Source of the DNA: Candidatus Nitrospira nitrificans
Lineage (GTDB): Bacteria; Nitrospirota; Nitrospiria; Nitrospirales; Nitrospiraceae
Length of the DNA stretch: 64,000 bases
NCBI RefSeq assembly: GCF_001458775.1
Contig: NZ_CZPZ01000014.1
Coordinates: 1-64,000 of the forward strand
Direction of reading: 5' to 3'
The notes under the pieces were generated by a model. That model was not told where the DNA came from, searched no databases, and saw only the letters and a list, made by a program, of their open reading frames with translations. Below are positions 1 through 8,020 of the stretch, one piece after another. The position numbers and the translations under genes were made by a program. Each line of letters starts with the position of its first letter. The first letter of the stretch is position 1.

Positions 1-34
1 GGAATTATCAAGATGTCCGTTGAAAATGTTCTGA
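1..34 (+). repeat. IS256-type element, left terminal inverted repeat
   Basis: The core GTCCGTTGAA at 15-24 is repeated in inverted orientation at 1397-1406. Similarity continues outward to base 1 (GGA-TTAT against GGA-TTAT). The repeat may extend beyond the window edge. Confidence 0.7.
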
Positions 35-58
35 GTCGCTCCATGGTTATGGCTCTTG

Positions 59-1336
59 TCAGGCTGCCTTCTTGCTCGGCACAGAGGCCGCCTCTGTCTG
101 CTCGGTCTCAATTGTGGCCCTGATCTGCGTAATCTCGGCATAGCCCTTGACCTTCCGGAACCGCTGCTCACAGCAGAGCAGCACGGTCCCCAGCCACCGC
201 TGAAGCATCACACTCCCGCGGATTCGCTTGAGGTTCCGCTCACTGTGCCGGACCAGCGAGAACATGCTCTCGATTGGATTGGTGGATATGAGCGTCTTGC
301 GCAGCAGGGGCGGCACCTTCAGCCGATGCAGGGTCAATAATTCCTCAAAGGCTTCCCGGAGCGATGTGGCCGCTGATTCGTTTTTGGTTCGGAGCCAGGC
401 CTCCAACTCCTGCAGCATCCGCCTCGCGTCGGCATAGCTGGTCTGCTCCAACGCCGTCATCAGCCGCCGATGCGCCTCTGCCCGATACGGCTTTGCCAGG
501 TGCCGCTGTAGATTCCGGCTCTTGTGAATAGCACAGCGTTGATGCACCAGCTTCTTACCGAACCGGGCTCGAAGCGCCTTGATCAGCCCACTGCCGCCAT
601 CGGTGACAAACAGAATTCGGCGGGAGAGGACCAGCCCGCGACGCTCCAGGTCCACAAACAGCGCCTCACAGATCTCGTGATTTTCTGAAGAGCCCTGCCA
701 GAACCCCAAGGCCTTCTTCTCCCCACCCTGGTCCACCCCCAGGGCGACGAGAAACGCCTCGCCCCCTCGGTGGATGGTGTCGAGGAAGAGGGCAAATGGC
801 GTGACGTCGGCCAGAGATCGTTGTTGGAACGCCTTCAGTTTCGTCGCGGTCAGCTCCACGAGCTTGCGAGAGACCGAGGAGGCGGACACGCCGAACGCCC
901 CTGCGGCCTCGATCACGGTGTCCGCGTAGCGCTGCGCCGACACGCCTCGGAGAATCTTCGCCAACAGTTCCTCCGAAAATGCCCCCGGCGCACGCATCCG
1001 GGCATAGGACTGCAGGGTCAGCTCTCCCTGCGTCACGTGCCGCAAGCGGGGGCGCGTCACCTTGACCTTCTGGTCTCCCAGGAAGATCGAGCCGTCCTCA
1101 TGCGCCCACTTTTGAAGAGCAGGGTCCGTCGGATGGTAGTCCGGTCCCGCGATCTCCTCGCGCTCCATCAGCATGATACTCTCACCCACCATCCGTCCCA
1201 TCTCCAGCATCACCGCATCCAACGCTTGTTTCCCGGAGTGAATGACACGGACCAGGGTCCCCAGCATTCGGTCCTCACCCGTCATCGCTCGCAATCCTGC
1301 CAACACCTGTTTCCGTTGTCTGGTCTCCCGCCTCAT
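59..1336 (-). CDS. IS256-family transposase
   Basis: DDE transposase of the IS256/mutator family, which moves the surrounding element by cut-and-paste or copy-out chemistry. The protein is about 425 residues, the usual length. Family hallmarks are visible: a first acidic residue in FLDTIHRGG, a second in LFVTDGGSG, the QRCAIHKSRNL Cys/His motif, and the final Glu in STNPIESMFS. I chose the ATG at 1336 because AGGAAAGGAG lies just upstream on the minus strand; a longer reading frame begins 54 bases earlier without a clear ribosome site. The frame is intact, so the element may still be active. Confidence 0.92.
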   Translation of the reverse strand: MRRETRQRKQVLAGLRAMTGEDRMLGTLVRVIHSGKQALDAVMLEMGRMVGESIMLMEREEIAGPDYHPTDPALQKWAHEDGSIFLGDQKVKVTRPRLRHVTQGELTLQSYARMRAPGAFSEELLAKILRGVSAQRYADTVIEAAGAFGVSASSVSRKLVELTATKLKAFQQRSLADVTPFALFLDTIHRGGEAFLVALGVDQGGEKKALGFWQGSSENHEICEALFVDLERRGLVLSRRILFVTDGGSGLIKALRARFGKKLVHQRCAIHKSRNLQRHLAKPYRAEAHRRLMTALEQTSYADARRMLQELEAWLRTKNESAATSLREAFEELLTLHRLKVPPLLRKTLISTNPIESMFSLVRHSERNLKRIRGSVMLQRWLGTVLLCCEQRFRKVKGYAEITQIRATIETEQTEAASVPSKKAA

Positions 1337-1386
1337 CGGTGGCTCCTTTCCTGTGTGCCCGTAGAGTATTCCACGGCAGGAGCCCC

Positions 1387-1420
1387 TCATTCAAAATTCA
1401 ACGGACTTCAATATAACTCC
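1387..1420 (-). repeat. IS256-type element, right terminal inverted repeat
   Basis: Inverted copy of the left end, with TTCAACGGAC at 1397-1406 pairing with the left core. It lies upstream of the transposase start, so it probably overlaps the transposase promoter. Confidence 0.7.
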
Positions 1421-1848
1421 AACTGAAATCCGATGGTGTGATATCCGATGTATTCGTTATTCCACAGGCGAGGGTGTCAAGAAATGACATGGAAGGGATA
1501 AGGCTCGCTGCTGCAGAACACGGGGCTGATGCTGTGCTGATCGTCAATGGTATTGCCGATGTCGATCGTTATAATAATTATTCTGCATTCCTATATCTTA
1601 CCATTGTCGGCATGTGGTTGGTTCCCGGGACTCATGCAGACTCGTTGTTCGTACTGGATGGAGCTATGTGGGACGTCAAGAACCAGTACCTCTATCTGAG
1701 CGTTGAGTCTGAAGGTGTGGCGTCGAAAATGGGACCGACTATGGTCTTGCAGAACAAAAAGGGGACGACTGAGGCTAAGAAGCTCGCTGTTCAGTCGTTC
1801 GGGCTTGAACTTTCAAAAAGGCTGAAAGCGATTGCCGCCCTCAAGTAA
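1417..1848 (+). pseudogene. 5'-truncated conserved hypothetical protein, cut by the IS256 element
   Basis: The reading frame is open from codon 1417, directly at the edge of the inverted repeat, after a TAA at 1414-1416 inside the repeat. The only start is a GTG at 1438 with no ribosome site. The product (VFVIPQARVSRNDM, then EHGADAVLIVNGIADV, a hydrophobic segment and WLVPGTHADSLFVLDGAMWD) resembles the C-terminal part of a lipoprotein-like conserved protein of unknown function. I infer that the N-terminus and signal peptide were removed by the insertion. The remainder ends 14 bases before the next gene. Confidence 0.65.
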
Positions 1849-1862
1849 GTTGTGGCGTAGAC

Positions 1863-2744
1863 ATGGCCGACCGTAACAAACGATTGGACTCCAACGTGCC
1901 TGGCAATTTTTACGTGGATGCGACCTGCATCAACTGCGATACCTGCCGGCAATTGGCGCCCCTGAGTTTTGAAGAGATCGGGGACTATTCCGCGGTGCAT
2001 CGTCAGCCGGATAGTGATCCGCAGATTCATCAAGCCTACCAGGCGTTGCTGGCTTGTCCGGTCGGGTCGATCGGCGCGGAACATCGCGATACATCCCGCC
2101 TGCGGAGCGCGATGGAAAGTTTTCCGATGCAGATTGAAAACGGAGTGAGCTATTGCGGCTTCAATTCGGAGACATCGTTCGGAGCGAACAGTTTCTTCAT
2201 CGAACATCCGGACGGCAACTGGCTGATCGACTCACCGCGGTATATCAAGCACCTCGTTGAATGCTTCGAGCGTCGTGGCGGCATCGCCCATATCTTTCTC
2301 ACCCACAAGGATGACGTGGCGGATGCGGACAAATATGCCGGGCATTTCGGCGCCGAGCGGATCATCCATCGGGCAGACGCGGATGCCGCGCCGAGCACGG
2401 AACGTATCATTGACGGGGAAGAGACGGTTTCGATAGGACCGGACTTCCACATCATTCCTGTGCCGGGCCATACCGCCGGCAGCATGGCGTTGCTCTATCG
2501 GGAGCGATTCCTCTTCACCGGAGATCATCTCTGGTGGAATCCGCGCGCCAAATCGTTGGACGCTCCCACTCGCCTCATCTGGAGAAAGTGGACGTTAGTT
2601 GAATCCATTCGCAAACTCCTCGACTACAGCTTTGAATGGGTATTGGCCGGGCATGGCGATCGGGTGCATCTTTCCTCGACGGACATGCGAAGACATCTGC
2701 TGGCCTTGGTTGAACGTCGAGAAAAGGGCAGGTCATTGCGCTAG
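1863..2744 (+). CDS. Ferredoxin domain fused to MBL-fold metallohydrolase-like domain
   Basis: A 293-residue cytoplasmic protein. The N-terminus carries a [4Fe-4S] ferredoxin pattern: Cys22, Cys25 and Cys28 (CINCDTC), with the fourth Cys at 65 in LLACPVGSIG. Residues from about 95 form a metallo-beta-lactamase-like fold with a degenerate metal motif (FLTHKDDVADADKY in place of HxHxDH), then PVPGHTAGSMALLY and FTGDHLWW. This ferredoxin-MBL architecture is known in cyanobacteria, plants and other bacteria, where a redox or persulfide-related role has been suggested but the reaction is not settled. The stop is two bases before the next gene, suggesting co-transcription. Confidence 0.85.
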   Translation: MADRNKRLDSNVPGNFYVDATCINCDTCRQLAPLSFEEIGDYSAVHRQPDSDPQIHQAYQALLACPVGSIGAEHRDTSRLRSAMESFPMQIENGVSYCGFNSETSFGANSFFIEHPDGNWLIDSPRYIKHLVECFERRGGIAHIFLTHKDDVADADKYAGHFGAERIIHRADADAAPSTERIIDGEETVSIGPDFHIIPVPGHTAGSMALLYRERFLFTGDHLWWNPRAKSLDAPTRLIWRKWTLVESIRKLLDYSFEWVLAGHGDRVHLSSTDMRRHLLALVERREKGRSLR

Positions 2745-2746
2745 CG

Positions 2747-4381
2747 ATGTTCACACCCGTCGTCCAATGGATCGATCGCAATATTCTCTCGCTTGGCCGC
2801 GAGATGCGGTTGTCCTATCTGCCGCCGCTCATGGTCTATGTCGCCTACGGGATCTCCGGCCTCACCGGCATCGTCGGAACCTTTTTCGTCAAGGACTACC
2901 TCGGCCTCTCCGCCGCATTTCTCGCCGCGCTGGGATTCTGGGCCGGGATTCCGTGGGCCCTGAAGATGCCGATCGGGCATACGGTCGATCTTCTCTGGCG
3001 ATGGAAGAGCTGGCTCGTCGGGTTGGGGGCAGGGCTCCTGGCTATCAGCCTCGGCATCATGGCCCTGTTGATCGGCGAGCGCGAAGCGATGACGGCCGTT
3101 TTGCCGGCGGAAATCTGGTATGTCCTCAGCGCGCTGCTGGCCCCTATCGGCTATGTCGTTCAAGACGCCGTCGCGGACGCCATGACGGTCGAGGCCGTTC
3201 CCCGTGTCGACGATCAGGGCCGACTCTTCGATGATCAGACACGCAAGCTGATGCACACGACGATGCAGACACTGGGTCGTGTCGCGATTGTCGGCGGCGG
3301 GATTCTCGTGGCGCTGATCAATGTGTATGTCTTCACCGGGACCGAAGGACTGCCGCAGGCCGATCTCATTCGGCTTTACCAGCGGATCTATCTCATGGCC
3401 ATGGCGATCCCATTCGTATCTGTGGCAGGCGTGGGATTGGCTTGGTGGTTGAAATACCGGCAGACCCAACGATTCGTTCAGCAGGGGTTCTCGCTCGAGC
3501 AGGCCCGCCGGATGGTGAATGTGCGCGATGCGGAAAGCGAACTGACGAAACCCAATTGGTGGATCCTCATCGGCAGCATGGGCTTTGTTCTCTTTACCTT
3601 GACCGTGGGGCTCGGCGGATTTCCGTATCGGGAAGAGATCGTGTTTGCGGGTTCGATGACCATCGTCCTGTTTTTGATGTCGAGACTGATGCGGGAACTG
3701 GAACCGGATAAACGGCTCACGTTGGTCGGCACCGCCGCCGTGGTCTTCTCGTTACGCGCCATTCCAGGGACCGGCCCAGGCGCGACGTGGTGGATGATCG
3801 ATCACTTGAAGTTCGATCAGCAGTTCCTGTCGGTGCTTTCCTTGATCGGCGGCATCGTGGCCTTGGTGGGAATGTTTGTGTTTCGGCGATTTATGGCCGA
3901 ACGATCCATCATGTACGTGGTCGGGTTCTTGACGATCGTCGGGACGATCCTCGCGCTTCCGATTGTGGGGCTCTATTATGGATTGCACGAATGGACGGCG
4001 CGCCTCAGCGGGGGAATCGTCGATGCCCGTTTCATTGCCTTGGTCGACACGGCGTTGGAATCGCCGCTTGTTCAGATCTCCATGATTCCCATGCTGGCCT
4101 GGATCGCGAATTCAGCTCCCGCCAATCTGAAAGCCACCTTCTTTGCCGTGATGGCCTCGTTCACCAACCTTGCGTTGTCATTCAGCCAGCTCGGGACGAA
4201 GTATCTCAACGAAATCTTCGTCGTCACGCGGGAAGTTCGAGACCACGCGACCGGCGGCATTCAGACCGCTGCCGACTACAGCCAGTTGGGCGATCTCTTC
4301 ATGGTGCAACTTGCGCTCGGCCTGGCTTTTCCCTTTTCCGCCATCCTGTTCGCCAAGCTCACGAAGTTCAAGAGCGCATAG
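2747..4381 (+). CDS. Multi-pass membrane transporter, MFS/BT1-like
   Basis: A 544-residue inner-membrane protein with about twelve hydrophobic helices. The early segment ALKMPIGHTVDLLW and the loop DAVADAMTVEAVPR resemble the folate-biopterin transporter (BT1) branch of the major facilitator superfamily. A central charged loop (about residues 225-265) separates two helix bundles, and a large non-membrane loop with LYYGLHEWTARL lies late in the protein. The start follows the preceding stop by two bases, so translation may be coupled. The substrate cannot be read from sequence; BT1 assignment is moderate, transporter assignment is firm. Confidence 0.75.
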   Translation: MFTPVVQWIDRNILSLGREMRLSYLPPLMVYVAYGISGLTGIVGTFFVKDYLGLSAAFLAALGFWAGIPWALKMPIGHTVDLLWRWKSWLVGLGAGLLAISLGIMALLIGEREAMTAVLPAEIWYVLSALLAPIGYVVQDAVADAMTVEAVPRVDDQGRLFDDQTRKLMHTTMQTLGRVAIVGGGILVALINVYVFTGTEGLPQADLIRLYQRIYLMAMAIPFVSVAGVGLAWWLKYRQTQRFVQQGFSLEQARRMVNVRDAESELTKPNWWILIGSMGFVLFTLTVGLGGFPYREEIVFAGSMTIVLFLMSRLMRELEPDKRLTLVGTAAVVFSLRAIPGTGPGATWWMIDHLKFDQQFLSVLSLIGGIVALVGMFVFRRFMAERSIMYVVGFLTIVGTILALPIVGLYYGLHEWTARLSGGIVDARFIALVDTALESPLVQISMIPMLAWIANSAPANLKATFFAVMASFTNLALSFSQLGTKYLNEIFVVTREVRDHATGGIQTAADYSQLGDLFMVQLALGLAFPFSAILFAKLTKFKSA

Positions 4382-4506
4382 CAGGATGGTGAAAAGCGCC
4401 GCCGACTGCGTTCTCGCTTCGCTCAAACCCTCAGCGTTTCCTACCGCGTACGCCTCGGGCTCTCGCTCACTGCGGCCTTGTCGAGCGACGCTTTTGACCA
4501 TCCTGC
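4381..4506. repeat. Hairpin-ended intergenic repeat (CAGGATG family), copy 1
   Basis: The element starts at the stop codon of the transporter gene. Its ends are inverted repeats of 17 bases (4382-4398 and 4489-4505; CAGGATGGTGAAAAGCG against its complement, one mismatch). The interior is GC-rich. A second copy with the same arms and the same mismatch position lies at 51168-51336. It can fold as a long cruciform/stem and may act as a terminator for the upstream gene. Confidence 0.7.
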
Positions 4507-4617
4507 AAGACAAAAGGCTAAGATATGAGAGTCTCTCGACCGAATCAACTTAGCGGAGCTAGGTTGTTCACCCATTCACTGATACCGGTGATCCAAAGAA
4601 GGATGAGATTGAGTTGA

Positions 4618-4817
4618 ATGGACACGAACTATATTCTTGACGAAATCAGAGGCATAGCTAAGGCCAAGGTCGAAGGGCGAACGATTACTTTAAATCCAAA
4701 GCATTTAATCGATCAGGAACTAAAGTTGGCCTCAATGAAGTTAAACGGGGCCGCGTCAAGGGGGCCTTTCCCACCGCTCAGGCAACCGCACGTGCCCTCC
4801 GCCGCCCCACGGCATGA
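4618..4817 (+). pseudogene. Frameshifted antitoxin remnant
   Basis: From ATG 4618 the frame encodes MDTNYILDEIRGIAKAK and continues through VEGRTITLNP. Around 4725 the plausible coding frame moves by one base: from 4728 a different frame reads GLNEVKRGRVKGAFPTAQA and ends in a TGA at 4815-4817, overlapping the ATG of the toxin remnant (ATGA). Such an overlap is typical of type II toxin-antitoxin pairs, so I read this as the antitoxin gene with one frameshift. The antitoxin family is not recognised. Confidence 0.5.
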
Positions 4818-5058
4818 CCGCTTCTTTTACACTCCGTTTTCAGAGGCAGTATCAAAAACTCTCGAAAGAACGGTAAGCCAGATTCGAGAAACAGTTGGCC
4901 TTCTTGCTTTCCAACCTTCGCCACCCTTTTCTGCGAGCCATGAAGTGCGATGAAACGAATAACATCTGGCAAGCCCGAGTGGATGTGATTACCGGTTTGA
5001 CTTTCAGATTGACGGCGACACGTACCTGCTGCTGTCCATCATTCCCCATCCCAAGTAG
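4814..5058 (+). pseudogene. Decayed RelE/ParE-like toxin gene
   Basis: Reading from ATG 4814 gives MTASFTLRFQRQYQKLSKER, then a TAA stop at 4874-4876. In the same frame follow FEKQLAFLLSNLRHP and NNIWQARVD. A frameshift at about 4985 leads into DYRFDFQIDGDTYLLLSI and IPHPK with a stop at 5056-5058. The pieces together match a RelE-superfamily toxin (mRNA interferase/ParE-like) in order and length, about 80 residues. One nonsense codon plus one frameshift make it non-functional as read. Confidence 0.65.
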
Positions 5059-5099
5059 TCGACGGTCTCTTTGATTTTATCCCCTGCATCCTTGACCCT

Positions 5100-5567
5100 T
5101 CATTCACAACTGGTGATTATTCCGGCTGGTTCGTGAGAAGGGGTTGCTCGACTAACATGCCGAATCATGGCCATGACGGCGGGATTGACATTCTCGGGTC
5201 GGAGCAGAATGCTAGGGTTGCGGTCGGCGAAGACACGGAACACTTCATCGGCGAAGCCTTGTCCAACGGATCGTACGTCGCGAAAATCGAAAACGATTTC
5301 GCGAAACTTTTCCAGGTTTGCCAAAAGACGCCGTGCCTCCGAGCGTGAGACATAATCAGGCTGCAAGAGCTTGATCAATACCTTCGTCTTCTGGAACTGA
5401 AAATCGTACTCCTGAGGAGCGAATTCGCCGAAAACTTCTTCGAGGGTTCGGCGGGCATTTCGCCGAAGCGAAAACTGCACCAAGGTCCCACGTATGAAAC
5501 GTGGCTGCGAAACGAACACATCGTCCTTGGCCCTATTCCACTCGATTTTGATCCGGTGGGACTTCAA
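5100..5567 (-). CDS. STAS-like (DUF4325) domain protein, C-terminal half of a split regulator
   Basis: A 155-residue product with a DUF4325/STAS-like domain, seen in IVFDFRDVRSVGQGFADEV followed by RVFADRNPSI. The only start is a TTG at 5567, four bases inside the end of the HATPase reading frame. The same domain commonly follows a HATPase in one polypeptide. Reading one more T in the T8 run complementary to 5595-5602 joins the two frames seamlessly (…GEGFFFTSRVGDTFSLKS…). I therefore regard this as the C-terminal half of one gene, separated by a real or artefactual frameshift. Confidence 0.75.
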   Translation of the reverse strand: MKSHRIKIEWNRAKDDVFVSQPRFIRGTLVQFSLRRNARRTLEEVFGEFAPQEYDFQFQKTKVLIKLLQPDYVSRSEARRLLANLEKFREIVFDFRDVRSVGQGFADEVFRVFADRNPSILLRPENVNPAVMAMIRHVSRATPSHEPAGIITSCE

Positions 5568-6034
5568 CGAGAACGTATCACCGACTCGTGACGTAAAAAA
5601 AATCCTTCACCCGTGTGGGCCTGCGGCATGGTAGTCGTCTTGCCCTTGAGAAGCTCAATGAGCGCTGTTTCCTCGTCGGGGAGATGGAGCTTTGAGGCAA
5701 TCGAATGAAATAAACCGATCCCGTCGTCGCGAATTTCAAAGGAAGTCAGGGTAGGTCCTACCACAATCTGAATAACGCACCGGTCGGATTGCGAATGTTC
5801 GATGGCATTATTGAGCATTTCCGTAAAGGCATAGCGCATGATTGCCAGTACGTTCGGACGGAGCGCTCGCTTGAGCTGAAAGCGGATCTCTACTTCTGAC
5901 CAGGCTTGATCTTCATCGCACCCACGTATCTCCAACGAACGAGTCAGCGCGATCGGCTGATCTGCTCGACTTGCCAACATGTAGCTGGCTCCTCGAGTCG
6001 TTCCCCATTTCACGATTTTGTGGTCGGCAAGCAA
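5564..6034 (-). CDS. HATPase (GHKL) domain protein with winged-helix N-terminus, N-terminal half of a split regulator
   Basis: A GHKL ATPase domain is visible: N-box TEMLNNAIEHSQ, G1 EIRDDGIGLF and a G2-like HTGEGFF. The TTG start at 6034 is internal to a helix-turn-helix-like stretch: the frame upstream reads GELRTHLRLSRQALSLHL with no ATG, GTG or TTG before a stop near 6134. The true start is thus unclear, and a second indel upstream is possible. The normal architecture is wHTH-HATPase-STAS-like, an anti-sigma/phosphatase-type regulator. This copy ends in VIRSR after an 8-base T run that shifts the frame. Confidence 0.7.
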   Translation of the reverse strand: MLADHKIVKWGTTRGASYMLASRADQPIALTRSLEIRGCDEDQAWSEVEIRFQLKRALRPNVLAIMRYAFTEMLNNAIEHSQSDRCVIQIVVGPTLTSFEIRDDGIGLFHSIASKLHLPDEETALIELLKGKTTTMPQAHTGEGFFLRHESVIRSR

Positions 6035-6123
6035 GCTTTGAAGATGAAGACTTAAGGCTTGCCGGCTGAGCCGGAGATGTGTTCGTAGCTCTCCTCCGGA
6101 AGCAGAACGTCGGCGAGATAGAT

Positions 6124-6165
6124 ATTGTCAATTAATTGTCAACGCATTAACTTATTAATTGTCAA
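6124..6165. promoter_or_regulatory. Three direct ATTGTCAA repeats, candidate operator
   Basis: ATTGTCAA occurs at 6124-6131, 6135-6142 and 6158-6165, spaced 11 and 23 bases apart, close to one and two helical turns. On the minus strand these read TTGACAAT, so each also resembles a -35 box. They sit immediately upstream of the winged-helix regulator gene. Autoregulation is inference. Confidence 0.5.
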
Positions 6166-6284
6166 TGTATCCGCCTATCGATTTTGAATGGGCAATATCG
6201 CTCACAGACGGCTCCGGCGAAGCGAGCAACCGGCATCGCGTAGGTAGGCGAGGCTGGAAAGGCGAGGAGAAGTGATGATGGGGG

Positions 6285-6836
6285 TTAAAAGAGGCCTGAC
6301 GTGTTCTGTTGGTCTGTCGGAGTGGGATAGGTCAGTCTACCCTGCTCCAACACCGCGAACGATGTCATGACATGGGCATTGGCTTTCGTTTCCGACATGA
6401 TATGTCGAACTTCCCGGTTCTTTGTCACTAACGCGTCAGCGATCAAGGATCGATGGCACCGCCAAGGGACCGCTTCCGCGCACATGATCGCCGTGCGCTG
6501 CAATCGGCTCTCGGCCATCAGCTCGTCCAAGGCTCTCCGGAACTCCTCTGTCTGCATGTAATCCGCGTAGCCGCGAAAACTCGCGTTTCGCCAGCCCATG
6601 TTGATGGAATCCTTCTTGGCTTTTCGTAAACCACCGAGCTGGGGCATGTGCTGATACAAGAAACCTTCGCTTCGCAGGTTCCTTAAAAAAGCTTCTTTGT
6701 TGTAGTGAGGATTGTGGCGAGAGCGGGGGATGGTACGGACGTCGATAAGCTGCTGGACGCCATGCGCTTTCAGAAGCGACAGGAATTCATGGATTGGTCT
6801 TGTCGAATGGCCGATGGTCCAGAGAACGTCGGGCAT
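6285..6836 (-). CDS. DUF488 family protein
   Basis: A 183-residue protein of the DUF488 family. The N-terminal motif TIGHSTRPIHEFLSLL and the following VRTIPRSRHNPHYN are diagnostic, as are MCAEAVPWRCHRSLIADAL near the C-terminus. The conserved Cys/His residues suggest a catalytic or metal site, but the function of the family is unknown. It ends the minus-strand cluster that begins at 8016. The start is seven bases from the stop of the TfoX-like gene, so they are probably co-transcribed. Confidence 0.85.
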   Translation of the reverse strand: MPDVLWTIGHSTRPIHEFLSLLKAHGVQQLIDVRTIPRSRHNPHYNKEAFLRNLRSEGFLYQHMPQLGGLRKAKKDSINMGWRNASFRGYADYMQTEEFRRALDELMAESRLQRTAIMCAEAVPWRCHRSLIADALVTKNREVRHIMSETKANAHVMTSFAVLEQGRLTYPTPTDQQNTSGLF

Positions 6837-6843
6837 AACGTGT

Positions 6844-7155
6844 TCATCGCTCGACTGCTTGAGTGGCCCAGTTGGTTAATGCTTCCGCATCTTCCATGAT
6901 ATCGACCGGTACCTCGTAGAAGGACTTGAGCGTCTGCTTGGCATTCGGTCGAAAAGGCTTCATGCCATGTTCGGTGTAATCGGGAACGGTGGCCGCATTT
7001 ATCTTGAAGTAAAGACGGCCGTTATGAATGATGCCGAAAAAATTGGCTCGATGATAGAGGCCGTAGCCGCCGAACATGGCCCGGCAAGTGACCCCGCGGA
7101 GATCGGCTAACTGATCCAAAATAAAGTCTTTGAAGCCGTCGCGTTTCGCCGACAT
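6844..7155 (-). CDS. TfoX/Sxy family protein (N-terminal domain only)
   Basis: A 103-residue protein matching the TfoX N-terminal domain: VTCRAMFGGYGLYHRANFFG, then GRLYFKINAATVPDYTEHGM and MKPFRPNAKQ. In gamma-proteobacteria TfoX/Sxy with an extra C-terminal domain controls competence genes; single-domain versions are widespread and of unclear function. The start lies three bases from the methyltransferase stop, so the genes form one operon. Confidence 0.85.
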   Translation of the reverse strand: MSAKRDGFKDFILDQLADLRGVTCRAMFGGYGLYHRANFFGIIHNGRLYFKINAATVPDYTEHGMKPFRPNAKQTLKSFYEVPVDIMEDAEALTNWATQAVER

Positions 7156-7158
7156 TCA

Positions 7159-8016
7159 TCATCCGGACTTACGTCCGGCGACCATCCGCACGGCGATCGG
7201 CAACGCGATGACCGATCCCTTTCGATATCGTTCGGCCGTTTCGATGATACGTTGTTCGGCCTCCGTTTGTTGTTTCCGGCTCAACTTGGCCCATAGATTT
7301 TGAATCGGCGCGGCGATGTCCATGAGGCTAGAAAAGTATTGTTCCGCCGCCGCAAACCTGACGTCCCCGAGAAATTCCTGCTCGGAGATATCGACGAAGC
7401 CCGCATGTTGCAGCATGTGTCCGAGATCGCCGGGCTTCGCCAGACGGAAAATTCCCGGAGTCTCCGGATCCGGCGTGGGAAGCTCGATGAATTGCTTGAT
7501 GATGTCCATGGGGATCTTGAGATAAGGGTTCTTTTCCGGCGCGGACCATACGGCGACAGCCACCCATCCATCGGACTTCAAGATGTGGGCGATCTCGGCG
7601 ACGGCCTTGGGAATTTCCGGCAGGAACATCAGGCAGAAGCGGCTCGTCACCGCGTCGAACGAAGCCGTTTCAAACGGCAAGGTCGTGACGTCACCGGCGC
7701 GGAACGTGACATTGGAAATGCCGAGCGAGGCGGCTTTACGGGCTGCGGCTTCGAGCATGTGCTCTGCCAGATCGATTCCCACGACGCTGCCGTTGGCTCC
7801 AACGGTGCTGGCTGCGAGGAGCGCTGGATAGCCCGTGCCTGATCCAAGATCCAACACGCAAAGTCCCGCTCGCAGTCTGGCGTCGGCGACGAGCCGGTGA
7901 TTGAGGAACGCCATTTGTTCATCGAAGAAGCGATCCCACTTCTCCCACCCCCCGGCGACGCGGTTCCAATCCTGGCGCTGGTTCTCGATGATTTGCTCCG
8001 GCGCTGGTGATGCCAT
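7159..8016 (-). CDS. Class I SAM-dependent methyltransferase
   Basis: A 285-residue cytoplasmic methyltransferase. Motif I is VLDLGSGTGYPALLA, motif II GIDLAEHMLEAA, then FRAGDVTTLPFETASFDAVT and the post-motif SRFCLMFLPE. The architecture resembles the UbiE/arsenite methyltransferase-like group (Methyltransf_11/25), but no substrate signature is visible. It heads the operon 8016 to 6285 (methyltransferase, TfoX-like, DUF488). The upstream lipoprotein gene ends four bases before its start, so it may also belong to this unit. Confidence 0.85.
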   Translation of the reverse strand: MASPAPEQIIENQRQDWNRVAGGWEKWDRFFDEQMAFLNHRLVADARLRAGLCVLDLGSGTGYPALLAASTVGANGSVVGIDLAEHMLEAAARKAASLGISNVTFRAGDVTTLPFETASFDAVTSRFCLMFLPEIPKAVAEIAHILKSDGWVAVAVWSAPEKNPYLKIPMDIIKQFIELPTPDPETPGIFRLAKPGDLGHMLQHAGFVDISEQEFLGDVRFAAAEQYFSSLMDIAAPIQNLWAKLSRKQQTEAEQRIIETAERYRKGSVIALPIAVRMVAGRKSG

Positions 8017-8020
8017 GAAA

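Larger units (their letters stand above)
1..1420 (-). mobile_element. IS256-family insertion sequence
   Basis: A single minus-strand transposase gene is flanked by imperfect inverted repeats at 1-34 and 1387-1420. They agree at about 23 of 34 positions, including an unbroken ten-base core GTCCGTTGAA. The pairing starts at base 1 of the window, so the true left end may lie outside it. I could not identify a target duplication because the left flank is missing. The right end abuts an open reading frame without its own start, so the element appears to have inserted into that gene. Confidence 0.85.

Noticed and set aside
770-1426. Plus-strand open frame of 218 codons
   Set aside because: It lies wholly antisense to the IS256 transposase, starts with a low-complexity charged sequence and has no family resemblance.
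2741-3469. Minus-strand open frame of 242 codons
   Set aside because: Antisense to a convincing membrane transporter gene; its composition (many His, Arg, Asp) is typical of a shadow frame in GC-rich DNA.
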